From NCBI RefSeq assembly GCF_029784155.1, contig NC_073691.1, positions 63,494,839 through 63,558,838 of the forward strand: 64,000 nt of DNA, written 5' to 3'. Position 1 is the stretch's first letter. Each line of letters opens with the position of its first letter. Origin of the DNA: Uranotaenia lowii (taxonomy: Eukaryota; Arthropoda; Insecta; Diptera; Culicidae). Position numbers and translations under genes: made by a program. Shown here piece after piece: positions 1-11,851 of this stretch. The notes under the pieces are model-generated. The model made no database searches, was not told the DNA's origin, and was given only the letters and a program-made list of their open reading frames with translations.

Positions 1-622
1 CTTTTCATTTTTTTTGTGATATTGACGTTATTATACATCGGATTGAGGTAAAATTTGTACATAGGAATTATCAAGGACGAACAATTATTCCAATTATCCA
101 ATTTTGAGTCAGGTTGTGACCGTCTCCGAAAAATTTCAAACGATGGTGACCGCTTACAAGACTGGTCAGGAGTCGGCCAAAGGGGTCGTCCGTATTAACT
201 TTTCACTGTTTTTTGCGATATTGACGTTATTATGCAATGGATTGTTTTGAAAATTTGCACACGGGAGTTTTGAGGGAAGGGAAATAGATTTCAGAAATCA
301 AATTCCGTAAAAGAGGCCACCGATCTGCAATGATCGAGTAGAAATTTATACACGGGGGTTGGGACGGTCAATTGATTTCTAATTTCAATATTTATATCAA
401 AGAACAAAAAAGGGGGTCTTCCATATTAACTGTTAAATTTGTTTCAGCAACAATTACGTGAGTTTGTATCGCATCAAGACGAAAGTTCATATACGTGTTT
501 TTTTTGGCACGGTCAATTGATTCCTGATTTCGAATTTAGTAGCAAACGAAACATTTATTTTGATATTCTTATCTTTATTGTAAAACTCATTTACGAGTTG
601 AATCAGAAACTTACTTTATAAT
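1..622. repeat. Copy 1 of a 143-bp-unit repeat array, cut by the window start
   Basis: This sequence matches 5986-6552 almost base for base, both ending ttactttataat. It contains units with the phrases gatattgacgttattatac and ggggtcgtcc(a/g)tattaac. Copy 1 carries about 55 extra bases near 110-165 that copy 2 lacks. Both copies contain a 60-codon open frame (439-621 and 6369-6551) with a few amino-acid differences. I regard these frames as part of the repeat, not a gene. Confidence 0.85.
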
Positions 623-639
623 TTTATTTATTTTTATTT

Positions 640-1290
640 ACATAGTATTCCGTCTTACGACATAACTTGACGAACATTGTTCGCTACGAAAGCTCCCAGC
701 AGCAGCGAGCGATTCCCAACACGTGACCCTGATGTCCAGCAACGACGCCCGGAGTACTCACGAGAGGGAGAAGAGTGCCACACCGACGCGAGACTACCGC
801 ATCGAGAGAGCGAGGAGGCTGCTCTCGCTTAAAACAAGAGTATTCACGATGCGCCTAGCAGTTTCTAGGCGTTTTCATCTGGCGCAAGCACGTGGTCCTG
901 TGCTTGCGTGACAGCCTATTTAAGGGCGCATTCCCAATGCGCCTTGAGTTAGTTCCGTTTAGTAAGCAGTGTAGTTAAGTTGTGAATAGATAACTGAAGA
1001 GAAAATAAACGTGATTAGAGACAAGTTGGAAACTTTATTGGTGTTGTTCCTGCCTTTCTCGCCTTGGAGTTTTTTCTCTGCTCTGTTCCACTGCTTGGAT
1101 CTCCGATAGTGATTGGTGGCGCAAACCCGGTTTTTGTCAGAACCAAACCAAGAGTTTAGTCTTCCCGCGTCCAGACCAATACTATCGATCCAGTGTACCG
1201 TGTCTACTGAAGAGAAGGCTCTCTTCTGTCACGTGTAATTTGTGAGCTGTTCGCACTTCGCTTGCCAGTCCGGAAACCCCTAATTCACTA
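640..1290 (+). mobile_element. Probable LTR and leader remnant of an LTR retrotransposon
   Basis: The stretch has the layout of a retroviral-type LTR on the plus strand: a TATA-like tatttaag near 917-924, a downstream initiator-like region, an AATAAA near 1002 and a GT-rich stretch after it. It is followed by tggtggcgcaaaccc near 1115-1130, which could be a primer-binding site. No terminal TG..CA pair or second LTR was identified, and no pol gene of this element is present. Gypsy-like is possible but not shown. The RTE element begins directly after it. Confidence 0.35.
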
Positions 1291-1299
1291 GCTGATCCA

Positions 1300-2011
1300 T
1301 CCCGTGTGAGTCACACGTTAAAAAACAAACATAATTCCTAAAATTCACTCGGTTCGTAGCAACCGTTCTCCAATTTCTCGGGCACCCCACGTTCGCCAGA
1401 TCACGCTCCACTTGGTGTAACCACCTCGCTCGTTGCGCCCCCGCTCGTCTTGTTCCTACCGGATTCGTAGCGAACACCTGTTTTGCAGGACAGTCATCCG
1501 GCATTCTCGCAACATGTCCCGCCCAGCGTATCCGGCCAGCTTTCACCACCTTCTGGATACTGGGTTCGCCGTAGAGTTGCGCGAGCTCGTGGTTCATCCT
1601 TTCGCCTCCACACTCCGTTCTCCTGTACGCCGCCAAAGATGGTTCTTAACACTCGTCGCTCAAATACTCCGAGTGTACGCAGGTCCTCCTCGAGCAATAT
1701 CCATGTCTCGTGCCCGTAGAGAACAACCGGTCTAATAAGCGTCATATACAGGTTACACTTCGTGCGAGGGCTAAGTCTTCTCGACCGCAGTTGCTTGTGG
1801 AGTCCATAGTAGGCACGACTTCCGCTGATAATTCGCCTCCGGATCTCACGGTTGGTGTCATTGTCTGCGGTCACCAGTGAGCCGAGATAGACAAAGTCTT
1901 CGACTATCTCCAGCTCGTCGCCGTCGATCGTGACCTTGTTATTACTGGACAAGCGGGTTCGGTCGGTCTCGGACCCGCAGGCCAGCATGTACTTCGTCTT
2001 GGACGTATTAA
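1300..2011 (-). pseudogene. RTE reverse transcriptase, C-terminal part (frameshifted)
   Basis: This is the continuation of the same RTE protein below the MITE. From 2011 downward it reads TSKTKYMLACGS, then DFVYLGSLVTADNDTNREIRR, ISGSRAYYGLHKQL and LYMTLIRPVVLYGHETW, the thumb and C-terminal region typical of RTE elements. Around 1500-1640 the frame slips, and the second frame reads VKAGRIRWAGHVARM and WLHQVERDLANVGCPRNW, the conserved end of the protein. At least one frameshift is therefore present. The copy is non-functional. Confidence 0.8.
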
Positions 2012-2926
2012 CCCTTTCCTTCCCATGGTAGCACAGGTGATCCACAACTTTGCACAGCTCGCACTTGAACTGAGCGCTTTGGATCAACACCATTTTTTCA
2101 CCGAATGTGTAGATATGAGTGAAGAAACATTGCACGAAATTTGAAGAAATTCGGTTCGCTAGGTTTTGCTTGGCAGATCGAAAGCTGCAAAAAAGTCGGA
2201 TTTTTTTCGAATTTAAATCAAGTCGTCATTTGTTGTTCAATAACTTGACAAGTTTTTATAATTTCCCTCAAATAAAAATACTGACGTGCAGAAGGTTGCA
2301 TATGCAAGCAGAATCAATTGATGGTTTACTTAGATTTCAACTAAAACATATAAATTTTTGAGTAAGTAAAGTGGATCCCTGGTGATACACTGGGAACAAA
2401 ACGTACTTTTCTTCTTGTGATGCTTCTCATCAATACTCATGAAAATCTTTTCATCAACCAAAAAAATCGCTTCAGGATAGTGATTTCATCTTCTTAAATG
2501 ACCACATGTCTCCAAATATTTGTAAAAGTTCGTGATTTTCTCGAAAAACTGCATGTTTTGTTTTCCTTGCGAAAAGTGTCATGGCGGCCATTGTTCAAGG
2601 CAAAAATGAAAATTTCAAATATTTCAATAAATAGACTTTCGAGGGATGCGTACACCAAAGAAGATTTTTATCAAATAGGATCATTTTAGTTTGTGATCAA
2701 TGAAGTGATGAAATTCAATGTTTTTTTGCAATTGTTTCCGGTTTTTCATTTGCACACTATGTGTTGTTATCTTCCCAATGGAGCACATATGATCCACCTC
2801 AAAACCCAAATTTATCAATTGGATCATTAAAGTAAGCTTAAATTATGCATCTTTTGTTCTAGAACTTCAGCTGTAAATCAATATTTCTATTTTTAAAACT
2901 TGAAAAACCTCGTGGGAAGGAAAGGG
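2012..2926. mobile_element. piggyBac-type MITE, 915 bp, inserted in the RTE
   Basis: It is flanked by TTAA at 2008-2011 and 2927-2930 and bounded by perfect 13-bp terminal inverted repeats, CCCTTTCCTTCCC (2012-2024) and its reverse complement (2914-2926). TTAA target duplication with a CCC-starting terminus is the hallmark of piggyBac. Removing the element with one TTAA puts the two RTE coding halves back into one frame, which confirms the boundaries. No transposase is visible inside, so it is non-autonomous. Confidence 0.9.
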
Positions 2927-2930
2927 TTAA

Positions 2931-3929
2931 TCATCAACCCAATCCTTCCTGCTTCGCGTTTCAGTTTGCGGTAGATCTCCCCCACCGCCGCAGATGATCT
3001 GCCGACTATATCAATGTCATCGGCAAAGCAGATAAGTTGACTGGATCTGTTGAAAATCGTGCCCCGCATTTCGCCCACCGCTCGTCGAATAACACCTTCT
3101 AGCGCCACGTTGAACATCATGCAGGATAGACCATCACCTTGTCGAAGCCCCCTGCGAGATTCGAATGAACTCGACAATTCACCCGAAATCCGCACACAGC
3201 ACTGCGTTCCATCCATCGTCGCCTTGATCAGTCTGATCAGCTTTCCGGAAAAGCCGTTCTCGTCCATGATTTTCCATAGCTCGTTACGGTCGATCGTGTC
3301 GTATGCAGCTTTGAAGTCGATGAATAGATGGTGCGTAGGGACTTGGTGTTCCCGGCATTTTTGGAGGATTTGCCGTAATGTAAATATCTGGTCAGTCGTT
3401 GACCGTCCCTCCATGAAGCCGGCCTGATGGCTTCCCACGAATCTGTTTGCTTGTGGCGTTAGGCGGCGGAGTAGGATTCGGGACAACACTTTGTAGGCGG
3501 CGTTGAGGACAGTGATCGCTCGGTAGTTCTCACAGTCCAATTTGTCGCCCTTCTTGTAGATGGGGCATATCACCCCCTCCTTCCACTCCTCCGGTAGCTG
3601 TTCTATGTCCCAGATCCGGACTATCAACCGGTGTAGGCAATCGGCCAACCTGTCCGGGCCCATTTTGATGAGTTCAGCTGCGATGCCATCCTTCCCAGCC
3701 GACTTGTTTCTATTCAGCTGGCGAATGGCTTCCTTAACTTCACTCATCGTTGGGAGTGGTTCCTTTCGTCGTTGGCTACGCCGGCGATGTACCTTCCCCC
3801 ACCGTCTTGATCTCCTGCATGTGCGCCGTTCAGGTGTTCATCGAAGTGCTGCTTCCACCTTTTGATCACCTCACGATTGTCCGTCAGGATACCCCCGTCC
3901 TTATCCCGGCACATTTCGGCTTGCGGCAC
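2931..3929 (-). pseudogene. RTE reverse transcriptase, N-terminal part (frameshifted)
   Basis: This part encodes the linker and most of the RT domain of an RTE-type LINE, which copies element RNA at a nicked target. The upstream frame (3929-3744) reads a conserved linker (ILTDNREVIKRWKQHFDEHL) and ends at a TGA. The RT resumes one frame over at 3747 with AIRQLNRNKSAGKDGIAAEL, so there is one frameshift near 3765. Visible RT blocks include NYRAITVLNAAYKVLSRIL, QAGFMEGRSTTDQIFTLRQI, FIDFKAAYDTIDR, GLRQGDGLSCMMFNVALE and the catalytic FADDIDIVG box. The frame leaves the RTE at the TTAA where the MITE inserted. A further broken frame continues to about 4075. Confidence 0.8.
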
Positions 3930-4082
3930 GAAGCCTTTGCGGGATGCGTTGAGTTTCTGGTAGAACTTTCGTGTTTCTTGGGAACGATGCAGCTGCTCCA
4001 GCTCCTCGAGCTCCTCCTCCTCCAGGCGGCGCCTTTTCTCCTGGAAGCAAACAGCAAATGAATCGGCATCAGGGCGCTGATC

Positions 4083-5060
4083 ATGGTTAGGAGTATCAGA
4101 TCAGCGTCCAAGATTTCAAGCTAAGTATTTTGGAACTCCTATAACATACAAGAAAAGTGATACTTCCTTTCCCAAGCTATCAGGCAAGCATCGAGACCAC
4201 TATCGGACGAAGGCGGACAACCAGAGAGGTTGCAAAATTCGGTAACGAGAGCAGTGGTGGCATTCAAACGGCATCCGATGTGGGTCAACGGCGGGCGGCA
4301 GTACAAATGGCTGCGACAAATGGTTCAGCACAACACGAGGTCCAAAATGCGTCATCAGGCGGTCAGTCAGCACAACAGGAAAATTTTGAAATGCGTACGT
4401 TCCGTCACCTTTCAAGGCGGGCGGCATGTTCTGGAACGAACGGGTCACCATGAACCACCCTAAGAGACGAAATGACCCAGTAGCAACATGGCAATGCTGC
4501 GCGCATTAACGGCTGAGATGCGCGCCAAAATCATCGGCTTTTCCTCGGCCACGAAGAGGATTTTCCAAAGGGTCGAGCCCAAGTCAGCCCAAGATTCGTT
4601 CTCTTTTCGCACCCAACCACCATCGGAGACAGATCATCACGGTAACATAGTCAGAGGCCCAGAGAGGCCAGAGTTTGTGTCAGAATAATTGTTGTCGGAA
4701 GTCCAAGTTTGTAATTAGTTTAAGATCGGTAAAATACAGTCCACTATTTGTAATGTTTTTTGAAAGAATGTGTGCGGTTAATTATCGAAGGAAGAAAGGT
4801 CTGATGCTATCAATCCTGCCATCAGGGGCGATCCTGAACAACCGCTATAATGATGCCTTTTTTTCATCTCAATCGATCAACAGTCATTGTTTGTACAACA
4901 TTCATCTCTTATTATGATACAGTAAATTAAATTTAACAATTAACATTGAAGACAAAACGATAATGAAAATATTTGAGATAGAATTTCAAATACTAATAGG
5001 TGATTCAATCAAGACGGTTTTCATTTGGCTTGTTAATTATCAAGTGTAATTTTTTTTCTT
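4083..5060. other. Unassigned sequence between the RTE and the repeat array
   Basis: This stretch has GC-rich open frames (for example plus-strand 4157-4453 and 4488-4688) with Gln/Ser/Ala-rich translations. I did not match them to a known family. It could be the interior of the LTR element whose LTR-like remnant lies at 640-1290. That is a guess based only on position. Confidence 0.3.
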
Positions 5061-5069
5061 GATGAAGCA

Positions 5070-6552
5070 CAGTAGTTTCACGATGCCCCGACAGATGGCG
5101 TATGATTCTGGGCGACTTGTAGTTGTATGGATTCAAGCGCCACTGATCAGTCTGGGTATCTGGTGTCTGCGATTATAGGCTCAGCCGTCTTATGAGCTAG
5201 AGAGCTGAAATTTGGCATGGCTGCTCATTAGGACCAGGAATGGTGCAAAATGTTTTCAGAATTTCGGTTGACCCCTTCTGAAGGGGATCCTCCATATAAG
5301 ACAAATATTGTTTTCGCGTTGTTGACGTTATTTTTCGTCGGATCGTGATGAAAATTAGCACATAGGGCTTTTGAAAAATAAGAAATCCGTTTCAGGTATT
5401 GAATTTGGGGTCAGAGTTCGGCAAAAGGGGTCGTCCATATTAACTTCTCAATATTTTTGTGATATTGACGTTATTTTTAATCGAATTGAGATGAAAATTT
5501 GCGCTCGGATGTTTTTAAGGACAAGCAATCGATTTTTGGTATAAAATTTTGTGTAAGGGGTCAGGCAAAGGGGTCGTGCGTATTCACTGTTCGCTATTTT
5601 TGCAATATTGACGTTATTATACATCGGATTCAGATGAAAATTTGTTCACGAGAGTTTCGAATGACAAGCAATCGATTTCAGGTATCGATTTTAGTGTAAG
5701 GGGTCGGCAAAAGGGGTCGTCCATATTAACTTTTGAATGTTTTTGTGATATTGACGTAATTATTCTTCGGATTGAGAAGAAAATTTGCGTTCGGACATTT
5801 TCAGGGTATCAAGGGACCAGCCAAAGGGGTCGTCCATATTGACTGTTCGCTATTTTTGCGATATTAACGTTATCATACATCGGATTCAGATGAAAACTGG
5901 TACACGAGAATTTTTAATGATGTGCAAACGATTTCAGGTATCAAATTCAGTGTAAGTGACCGGTAAAAGGGGTCATCCATATTACCTTTTCATTTTTTTT
6001 GTAATATTGACGTTATTATACATCGGATTGAGGTAAAAATTTGTACATAGGAATTATCAAGGACGAACAATTATTCCAATTATCCAATTTTGAGTCAGGG
6101 GTCGGCCAAAGGGGTCGTCCATATTAACTTTTCACTGTTTTTTTGCGATATTGACGTTATTATGCAATGGATTGTTTTGAAAATTTGCACACGGGAGTTT
6201 TGAGGGAAGGGAAATACATTTCAGAAATTAAATTCCGTAAAAGAGGCCACCGATCTGCAATGATCGAGTAGAAATTTATACACGGGGGTTGGGACGGTCA
6301 ATTGATTTCTAATTTCAATATTTATATCAAAGGACAAAAAAGGGGGTCTTCCATATTAACTGTTAAATTTGTTTCAGCAACAATTACGTGAGTTTGTATC
6401 GCATCAAGACGTAAATTCATGTACGGGTTTTCTTTGGCACGGTCAATTGATTCCTGATTGCGAATTTAGTAGCAAACGAAACATTTATTTTGATATTCTT
6501 ATCTTTATTGTAAAACTCATTTACGAGTTGAATCAGAAACTTACTTTATAAT
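5070..6552. repeat. Repeat array with about 143-bp units (copy 2)
   Basis: The phrase ggggtcgtccatattaac or a close variant recurs at 5427, 5570, 5712, 5826, 5969, 6111 and about 6343, giving spacings of 143, 142, 114, 143, 142 and 232. Each unit also contains gatattgacgttatt, a variant of catcggattgagatgaaaat, and an (a)tcgatttcaggtat block. A leader at 5070-5420 is less regular. The last two units are duplicated at 1-622. Confidence 0.85.
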
Positions 6553-6940
6553 ATAAAATCTGAAACTGAATTCTTTTTTCAAATGAATTTCTGAAATTTA
6601 AAAAAAAATCTGATTCCTAATTCCAGATCAGAATTTTAAATATGAACCAAGAAATGAATTTTCGTTTCGCCTGTATGAAAAAAAATTATAAACAAAAACT
6701 GATGACATATAATAATTCAATATATACTGATTGCCATTTTGATGCCAGACACTGCCTTTATCAATATGAATGGTCATCAGAATTTGCTTACTTCATTATA
6801 CTTTTTCATTCAGTTTAGCTAAGACTTAACAGAGTTACAAATTGAGAACAGGTGGTACGAGATTAAAAAAACTGTTAGGGGATTCCTCTGTTTATTTATC
6901 AAATAATGAAAATTCCAGTAGAGTAGCCTATATATTATAG

Positions 6941-6942
<2 letters not shown>

Positions 6943-6971
<29 letters not shown>

Positions 6972-7176
6972 ATCATCATGGCCAAAACATGTAGGCATCC
7001 TGGAAAATGGAAGACTTGCGTCTATCATTTTTCTTTTCAGCGTATTACCTGTTACATATTCCTATGCATTGCAGATATTACTACGGCCAGGCCAACCATG
7101 TGATGAAAACCGCGAAAGATACAGGATACAGGGGCGGAATGAAGCGTGGAAATCCCTACCAAACGCTTCTAGTAGT
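6943..7176 (-). mobile_element. Short retroposed insert (SINE or truncated LINE), 234 bp
   Basis: It is flanked by perfect 15-bp direct repeats, CTATATATTATAGTT, at 6928-6942 and 7177-7191. On the minus strand the insert ends in a (GAA)n-type microsatellite tail (CTT repeats at 6943-6968 on the plus strand), so it was mobilised by target-primed reverse transcription. No A/B box was recognised, so a 5'-truncated LINE is as likely as a SINE. Confidence 0.75.
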
Positions 7177-7191
7177 CTATATATTATAGTT

Positions 7192-10100
7192 TAGATACTA
7201 ATTAAAACAAACACATTGTTGTTAGTTTTAATATCATTTGTGATTTTTATTCAGTTTTATTCTTGTCAAAGTTTGTTGTTTCTATTTCGGTGATTTGTTA
7301 CAGGATGTTGATACTTGGTTATCAAGTTTTGCGGTTGCATTTGAATTGAGTTTAAGTAATCGAGAATCCTATGTTGATGAGTAAATGAAAAAGCGTTTAT
7401 TTTCCTAATATGCATTTTTACTATTTTTCATATTTTTTTCTTGAAGCATTTGTTTTAGTCGTATGCTTCTAGTGAGATTTTGTTCCCTAATCACTGTCTT
7501 AGAGAGTGCACATTAAAGATCAAGCGATGATTTAGATAGTTACTTAAATATTGGCTCAAATCACCGTTGCGAGCGTCACTCAAAACAATCCCTCGTCGTG
7601 TTTTCACATTTGATCCGAGTAACATTGGAAGTTTTTCAGCAGGCTACAACACTCAGGTTTAGTTTTAGATAAGCCCTAGAAAACCATATTCGCTCACCTT
7701 ATCTATTCATTTAAGTGTAAACATTGAAAAGATATTGCTCGCGGCAATTTGAGGAATTTTCGCAACATTGATTTGAATGATACAGATATTCGAACGATTC
7801 GGATTGATGACACAACTTCTTTCGAATGCAAGCAATGTCCTTTTCTAAATACACATTTCTCGAAAAATAATCACCATTTCTCTATTACCGAATTTTGGAG
7901 GAGGAAAAAAATACCATCTGCTCCTTGTTTTTTTAATTTATTTTTTGTTCTGTTCATTGTTCCGTAAGTGATCTGGCCTTGGTGTAAATAAATCCTCACT
8001 CTTTATGATTTAGAAGAACGTGCGTGTATTTTAATCTTACATTTTTCCACGATGTTCCTGTTCTGTCCTATAGATAAAGCAATGCAACTTGCTCATCGAC
8101 GTAGCATGCTTGCACTATCTTTTCTGTGTTCGAATAGCAAATGGCTTGTTAATTGATTAAGCTTTTTGTCATTTTGAATGGTTCGAAACTAAGCCGGCAG
8201 TGATTTACATTGATGGGTGAAAACTTTGTTGAGTTTTTTTTCAATTTGACATGAATGATGATGATGATTTGTTTTTATGTTAAGTTCATACTTAAGTGAG
8301 GATACATGGCAAATCAGTTCGTAGATATACAGTAAAACGCATTACTTTGAAGGTTAAGTATCAGATTAGAATTGAAATAATATTCCTACGATATAGCAGA
8401 AACGAGCTGTCGAACGAAGTTTTCATTCACTCGAAGTATGTGTAAAGAATTTAATAGTTTAATATACAGTTTTGTATATTGGATAATAAAGCATTGTCAG
8501 GTTCTCATAAAACATGTAACATTGAATTTAGTGAGTACCAAGGATCTTAACATTAAACTTTCAGTTTTGTGCATTTTAATTTTTTTCGTTTACTTTCATT
8601 ATTCCCACAAGACACAAGCGCGAAACAGACAATAAAAACTGTACAAATGGTAGACTTTTGGTCGATTTTTTCCTGATCGGTGTACCAAACCAACTCATAA
8701 TTTTGCGAATATATGTACCTATATCGTAATTATGACATAATATGGAAAGAGTTTAGATAGAGTAATACATTGTTTCGCAAATTTGTTTTATCCAAAGCAC
8801 TTGTTATGATATTTTTTTTATCAAAAAGCAGCAAACAATAACAAATTACGGTTTGTCACTGCGATCGAAAAACAGTAACACTTTTTTAACTCGGCACTGT
8901 TCCATTAACATTTCCGATGTTCAACGAAATGCGTTCCAAAAGTGACACTCCACGAACTGCGAAGGGTAATTGGGCAAAAGAAGAGAGATTTTTCCAGCTC
9001 CGTTAGGTTTTACTTTGAATACGGAAACAGCCATATAATCAACCCTTCACGCGTCATGAATGTAGCTTTGAGTGAAAGACAATGTTGTCATCATTTCTTT
9101 GGTTATGATACCTCTCGTTTTTCCACATCGTAAAGTGGTTTTTGGATCGCTTGATTCACGCTTGTGACAAATTCTATTTTCTATCGATCCCTGTTTTCGA
9201 AAATGTACTTTTACTAGGTAGTTGTTATTTTTTTAAGTGCAGTAGCTTTTCAGGCTATCTATTTCTTCGTTTTTTTTGTATGTTTGTATGGCTACATTTG
9301 TGTATTAGTATAAAAAGCACCCATCCATTCATGTTCACCTACTAATCATATACTTATCTACTTCTTAAAGTAGATTAATGGATCGGTAAAACTAAAATAA
9401 AAAAATATATGTTTCTAATGAATTTATAACTTAAATCATATTTCCTAACATACCTAGTTGTTGTATGAGTTTGTAAGTTTTAGTTGCAGCGGAGGTTGCT
9501 ATAAATTTGCAAATTCCGAAGAAAGAAATAAGTCATAATAAAAATTTGTCTACATCCCTGCTTCAGAATTCGATTTTAATAAGTGATATTGAAATTAAAA
9601 GAAAAGTCGTTTTTCTTGTATGTAGATACTGTTGGGATCAGTGAAAATATAACTGTATCGAAGAACAGGTTCCAATGTCATTAAATTAAAAAAAAGGTTT
9701 AAGGACGACGAAAGACAACGAAATGAGGGACTTTTTAACGAATCCTCAAATCGCTAGGTTTGAGAAGAGCGAATTAGCTGGTTTTAACGATATTTTGACT
9801 GTTTTGCAAAGCGGAAAAATATTTTTCAACAAGGATAAAAAGCTGTTTTTTGTAATAGGGACAGTTTAAGTCAGTCGAGTCAGACCTTAATGTCCACTTC
9901 AAACAACAACTATGAACGCAAATTCAAGCTCGTTAATAATTTGAATTAAGCTTAACTTTCTTCGACAACCGTTGTTTATCGATTAAATAATTAAGCTACT
10001 TTATGGAGGCACCGATGCTTTAAAAATATCAGTAGGTAGATTGTAGTCAAATATGGGAAACTTGAACTTGTTGGGTATTTAGAGCACAGCTCAGATTTTC

Positions 10101-11720
10101 ATTTCAAGTGACCGTGCATGTGCGCAGTTTGTGTTTCAAATCGTTGTGTAAATCTTACCGGGCTGTTGTTATTGTTTTTGATGATCCGAAACGAACTCAG
10201 AACCTCAATGCAAAAGAAACATAACGAGGTACCTACGTATAAGAATATGAAATAAAAAAACTCAAATGCATAAATTGTGTAAATTACTCCTTTATTACAA
10301 ATAAAAGTAAATATTCAGCAGTTTTGTTGTTTGTTTTGTTTGCTTAAATTTATGAGCTAACGTTTTAAATTATGAAAATAAAGATAAAAAAGAGACCGAA
10401 TAGTTTTCTTCGAGTGGTTTGCTGTCTTCAGCATGTATCCAATATTCGTTCCTTGAGATTATTACCGTGATTTTCTTTCCACGGAATGCGATATGAATTG
10501 AATCCTGTGGTGGCACTTTCATTATTTACTGAAATAAAGACTTATCTGTGTTCTCGTTTGCCAGTTTTATGTACAAACGTTATCGATTTACAACTGATTA
10601 TAATAAGTAGCTGAAAATAATTCTTAATAAGTAGGTATAGCAGATTTTTTGCAGCGTAGTCTATTTCTTCATTATAACGTAGTAGAAATGTGAATGTGAT
10701 GTTGCTTGCTCTGAGTTTTCATTATAATATTATATATTGGGAATAGAGAGAATTTTGGTTGAGATAGGTTTGAGAATAATTTTGTGCCACCTTTTTTTTA
10801 AGAAAACATCTGTTTCAATCTATTCATTTTGTTCCACTAATTTTATAAACAATTATAAAATTAACAACAATGCTTTTCGTCTCGCTGCCAAGGTTGTAAG
10901 ATAGGAAAATAAATTAGCACGTCAATAAGTATGCTGCTATACGTTCGAATTCTAAGAGCCATAAGCTATATAGGTTCAGAAAATGAAAATTTACTAGTTC
11001 ATTTCACTAGCTGCCTTCGAAACACAAAAATTTGAATAACAAAATACTTATTACAAAAGTTGTCTAAATTGTGTCTTAAAAGCGTCAATTTTTTATGGAC
11101 CTTTTTAGTATAAGTGATATTAAGCAGGATGAATTATGCTTTTAAACAGATTCCTAACGATTACTTTTGCTCAGGCATGTTTTGTGAGTGTTCGAAAAAG
11201 AAAACATAGATTTATTTTCAATTTTTCATTGTTTTGATATAGTTTGTGCTTGAAATGTCGCGTCATTACAGGGAATTCAGTTGTATAAAAAAGGAAAAAA
11301 ACCTGATTTCGATAAAGCAGCAAATGAGAAATAATCATTAACTCCATTGTTTTAAGGAAGATGGTATAGAATAAAAAAAATGAAACAACAGTCGACGTAA
11401 CACTCCACAGAACATTCTACCTTAGCTCAAATAATTCCTCAGGCTCAGAAAGAAACAGATTTCAATCTAACATGTCTTCGAATGCAAATGAAAATAAGTT
11501 ACATCGGTATCTGTATTCTTCTGCTCTCTTTCTCTCATATCTAATGAACGAATATCTTTTTTTCTCAATGCAGAAAAATTCAGCTAAGCCGCACTCTGGA
11601 CGTCCGTCGTTTCTTAAATAGTATCAATCGACATCTCCGCGTATTTGCGTTCAACAATTATTAAAACGAGCTTTGAGATTCACGATTCCGCTTTTTTTTA
11701 ACCATCACACCACTGCTCGC
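7192..11720. other. AT-rich sequence without recognised genes, below the Nrg distal exon
   Basis: No supported coding region, tRNA or transposon terminus was seen. The part next to 11721 is presumably the 3'UTR of the neuronal Nrg mRNA, because transcription runs toward lower coordinates. The length of that UTR cannot be told from sequence alone. Open frames here are short and AT-driven. Confidence 0.4.
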
Positions 11721-11851
11721 TTAGACGTAGGTGGCCATCCCGGCGTTAGCGCCCTGGAGTGACGGGTTCTGCGGAGTTGACTGCGCACTGACTGGAGGCT
11801 TACCGGGCACGTACTGCCCAATGAAGGAACCGTCTTCGGTAAATTGACCAC
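11721..11851 (-). CDS. Nrg: Neuroglian distal alternative last exon (Nrg180-like, neuronal type)
   Basis: This is the terminal coding exon of an L1-family cell adhesion molecule. Read on the minus strand, an acceptor (ttttgtag at 11859-11852) opens an exon whose first two bases complete a split codon. It then reads GQFTEDGSFIGQYVPG, a proline/serine/glutamine-rich tail, and ends MATYV followed by TAA at 11723-11721. The FIGQY motif is the phosphotyrosine-regulated ankyrin-binding site of L1/neuroglian cytoplasmic tails, and FTEDGSFIGQYVPG together with a terminal ATYV is the pattern of the Drosophila neuronal isoform. The phase matches the donor at 16437. The tail is much shorter than the Ala/Gly-rich Drosophila tail. 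The terminal T-Y-V fits a class I PDZ ligand. The 3'UTR presumably continues below 11721, with unknown end. The identification is confident; tissue specificity is inferred from Drosophila. Confidence 0.93.

Larger units (their letters stand above)
1298..4075 (-). mobile_element. RTE-clade non-LTR retrotransposon, 5'-truncated, with an internal MITE
   Basis: This is a minus-strand LINE. The reverse transcriptase is read from 3747 down to about 2935 and continues below 2008 after a 919-bp interruption (915-bp MITE plus one duplicated TTAA). The apurinic endonuclease is missing, so the copy is 5'-truncated. GCTGATC occurs at 1291-1297 and 4076-4082 directly outside both ends and may be a 7-bp target-site duplication. 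If so, the RTE landed in the LTR-like remnant on its left. RTE elements (for example JAM1) are common in mosquitoes; the clade call rests on RT motif style. Confidence 0.75.

Noticed and set aside
439..621. A conserved 60-aa small protein (repeated at 6369-6551)
   Set aside because: Both frames lie in a duplicated tandem repeat and conservation follows from the duplication; amino-acid changes are as frequent as expected from the base changes, and there is no start context or partner feature.
4157..4688. A Gag protein of the LTR element
   Set aside because: Gln/Ser-rich frames were tempting, but there are no zinc knuckles or other Gag motifs, so I left it as unassigned.
5427..6360. A CRISPR-like array because of regular spacing
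   Set aside because: The sequence is eukaryotic, the whole unit is repeated and not a short repeat with unique spacers.
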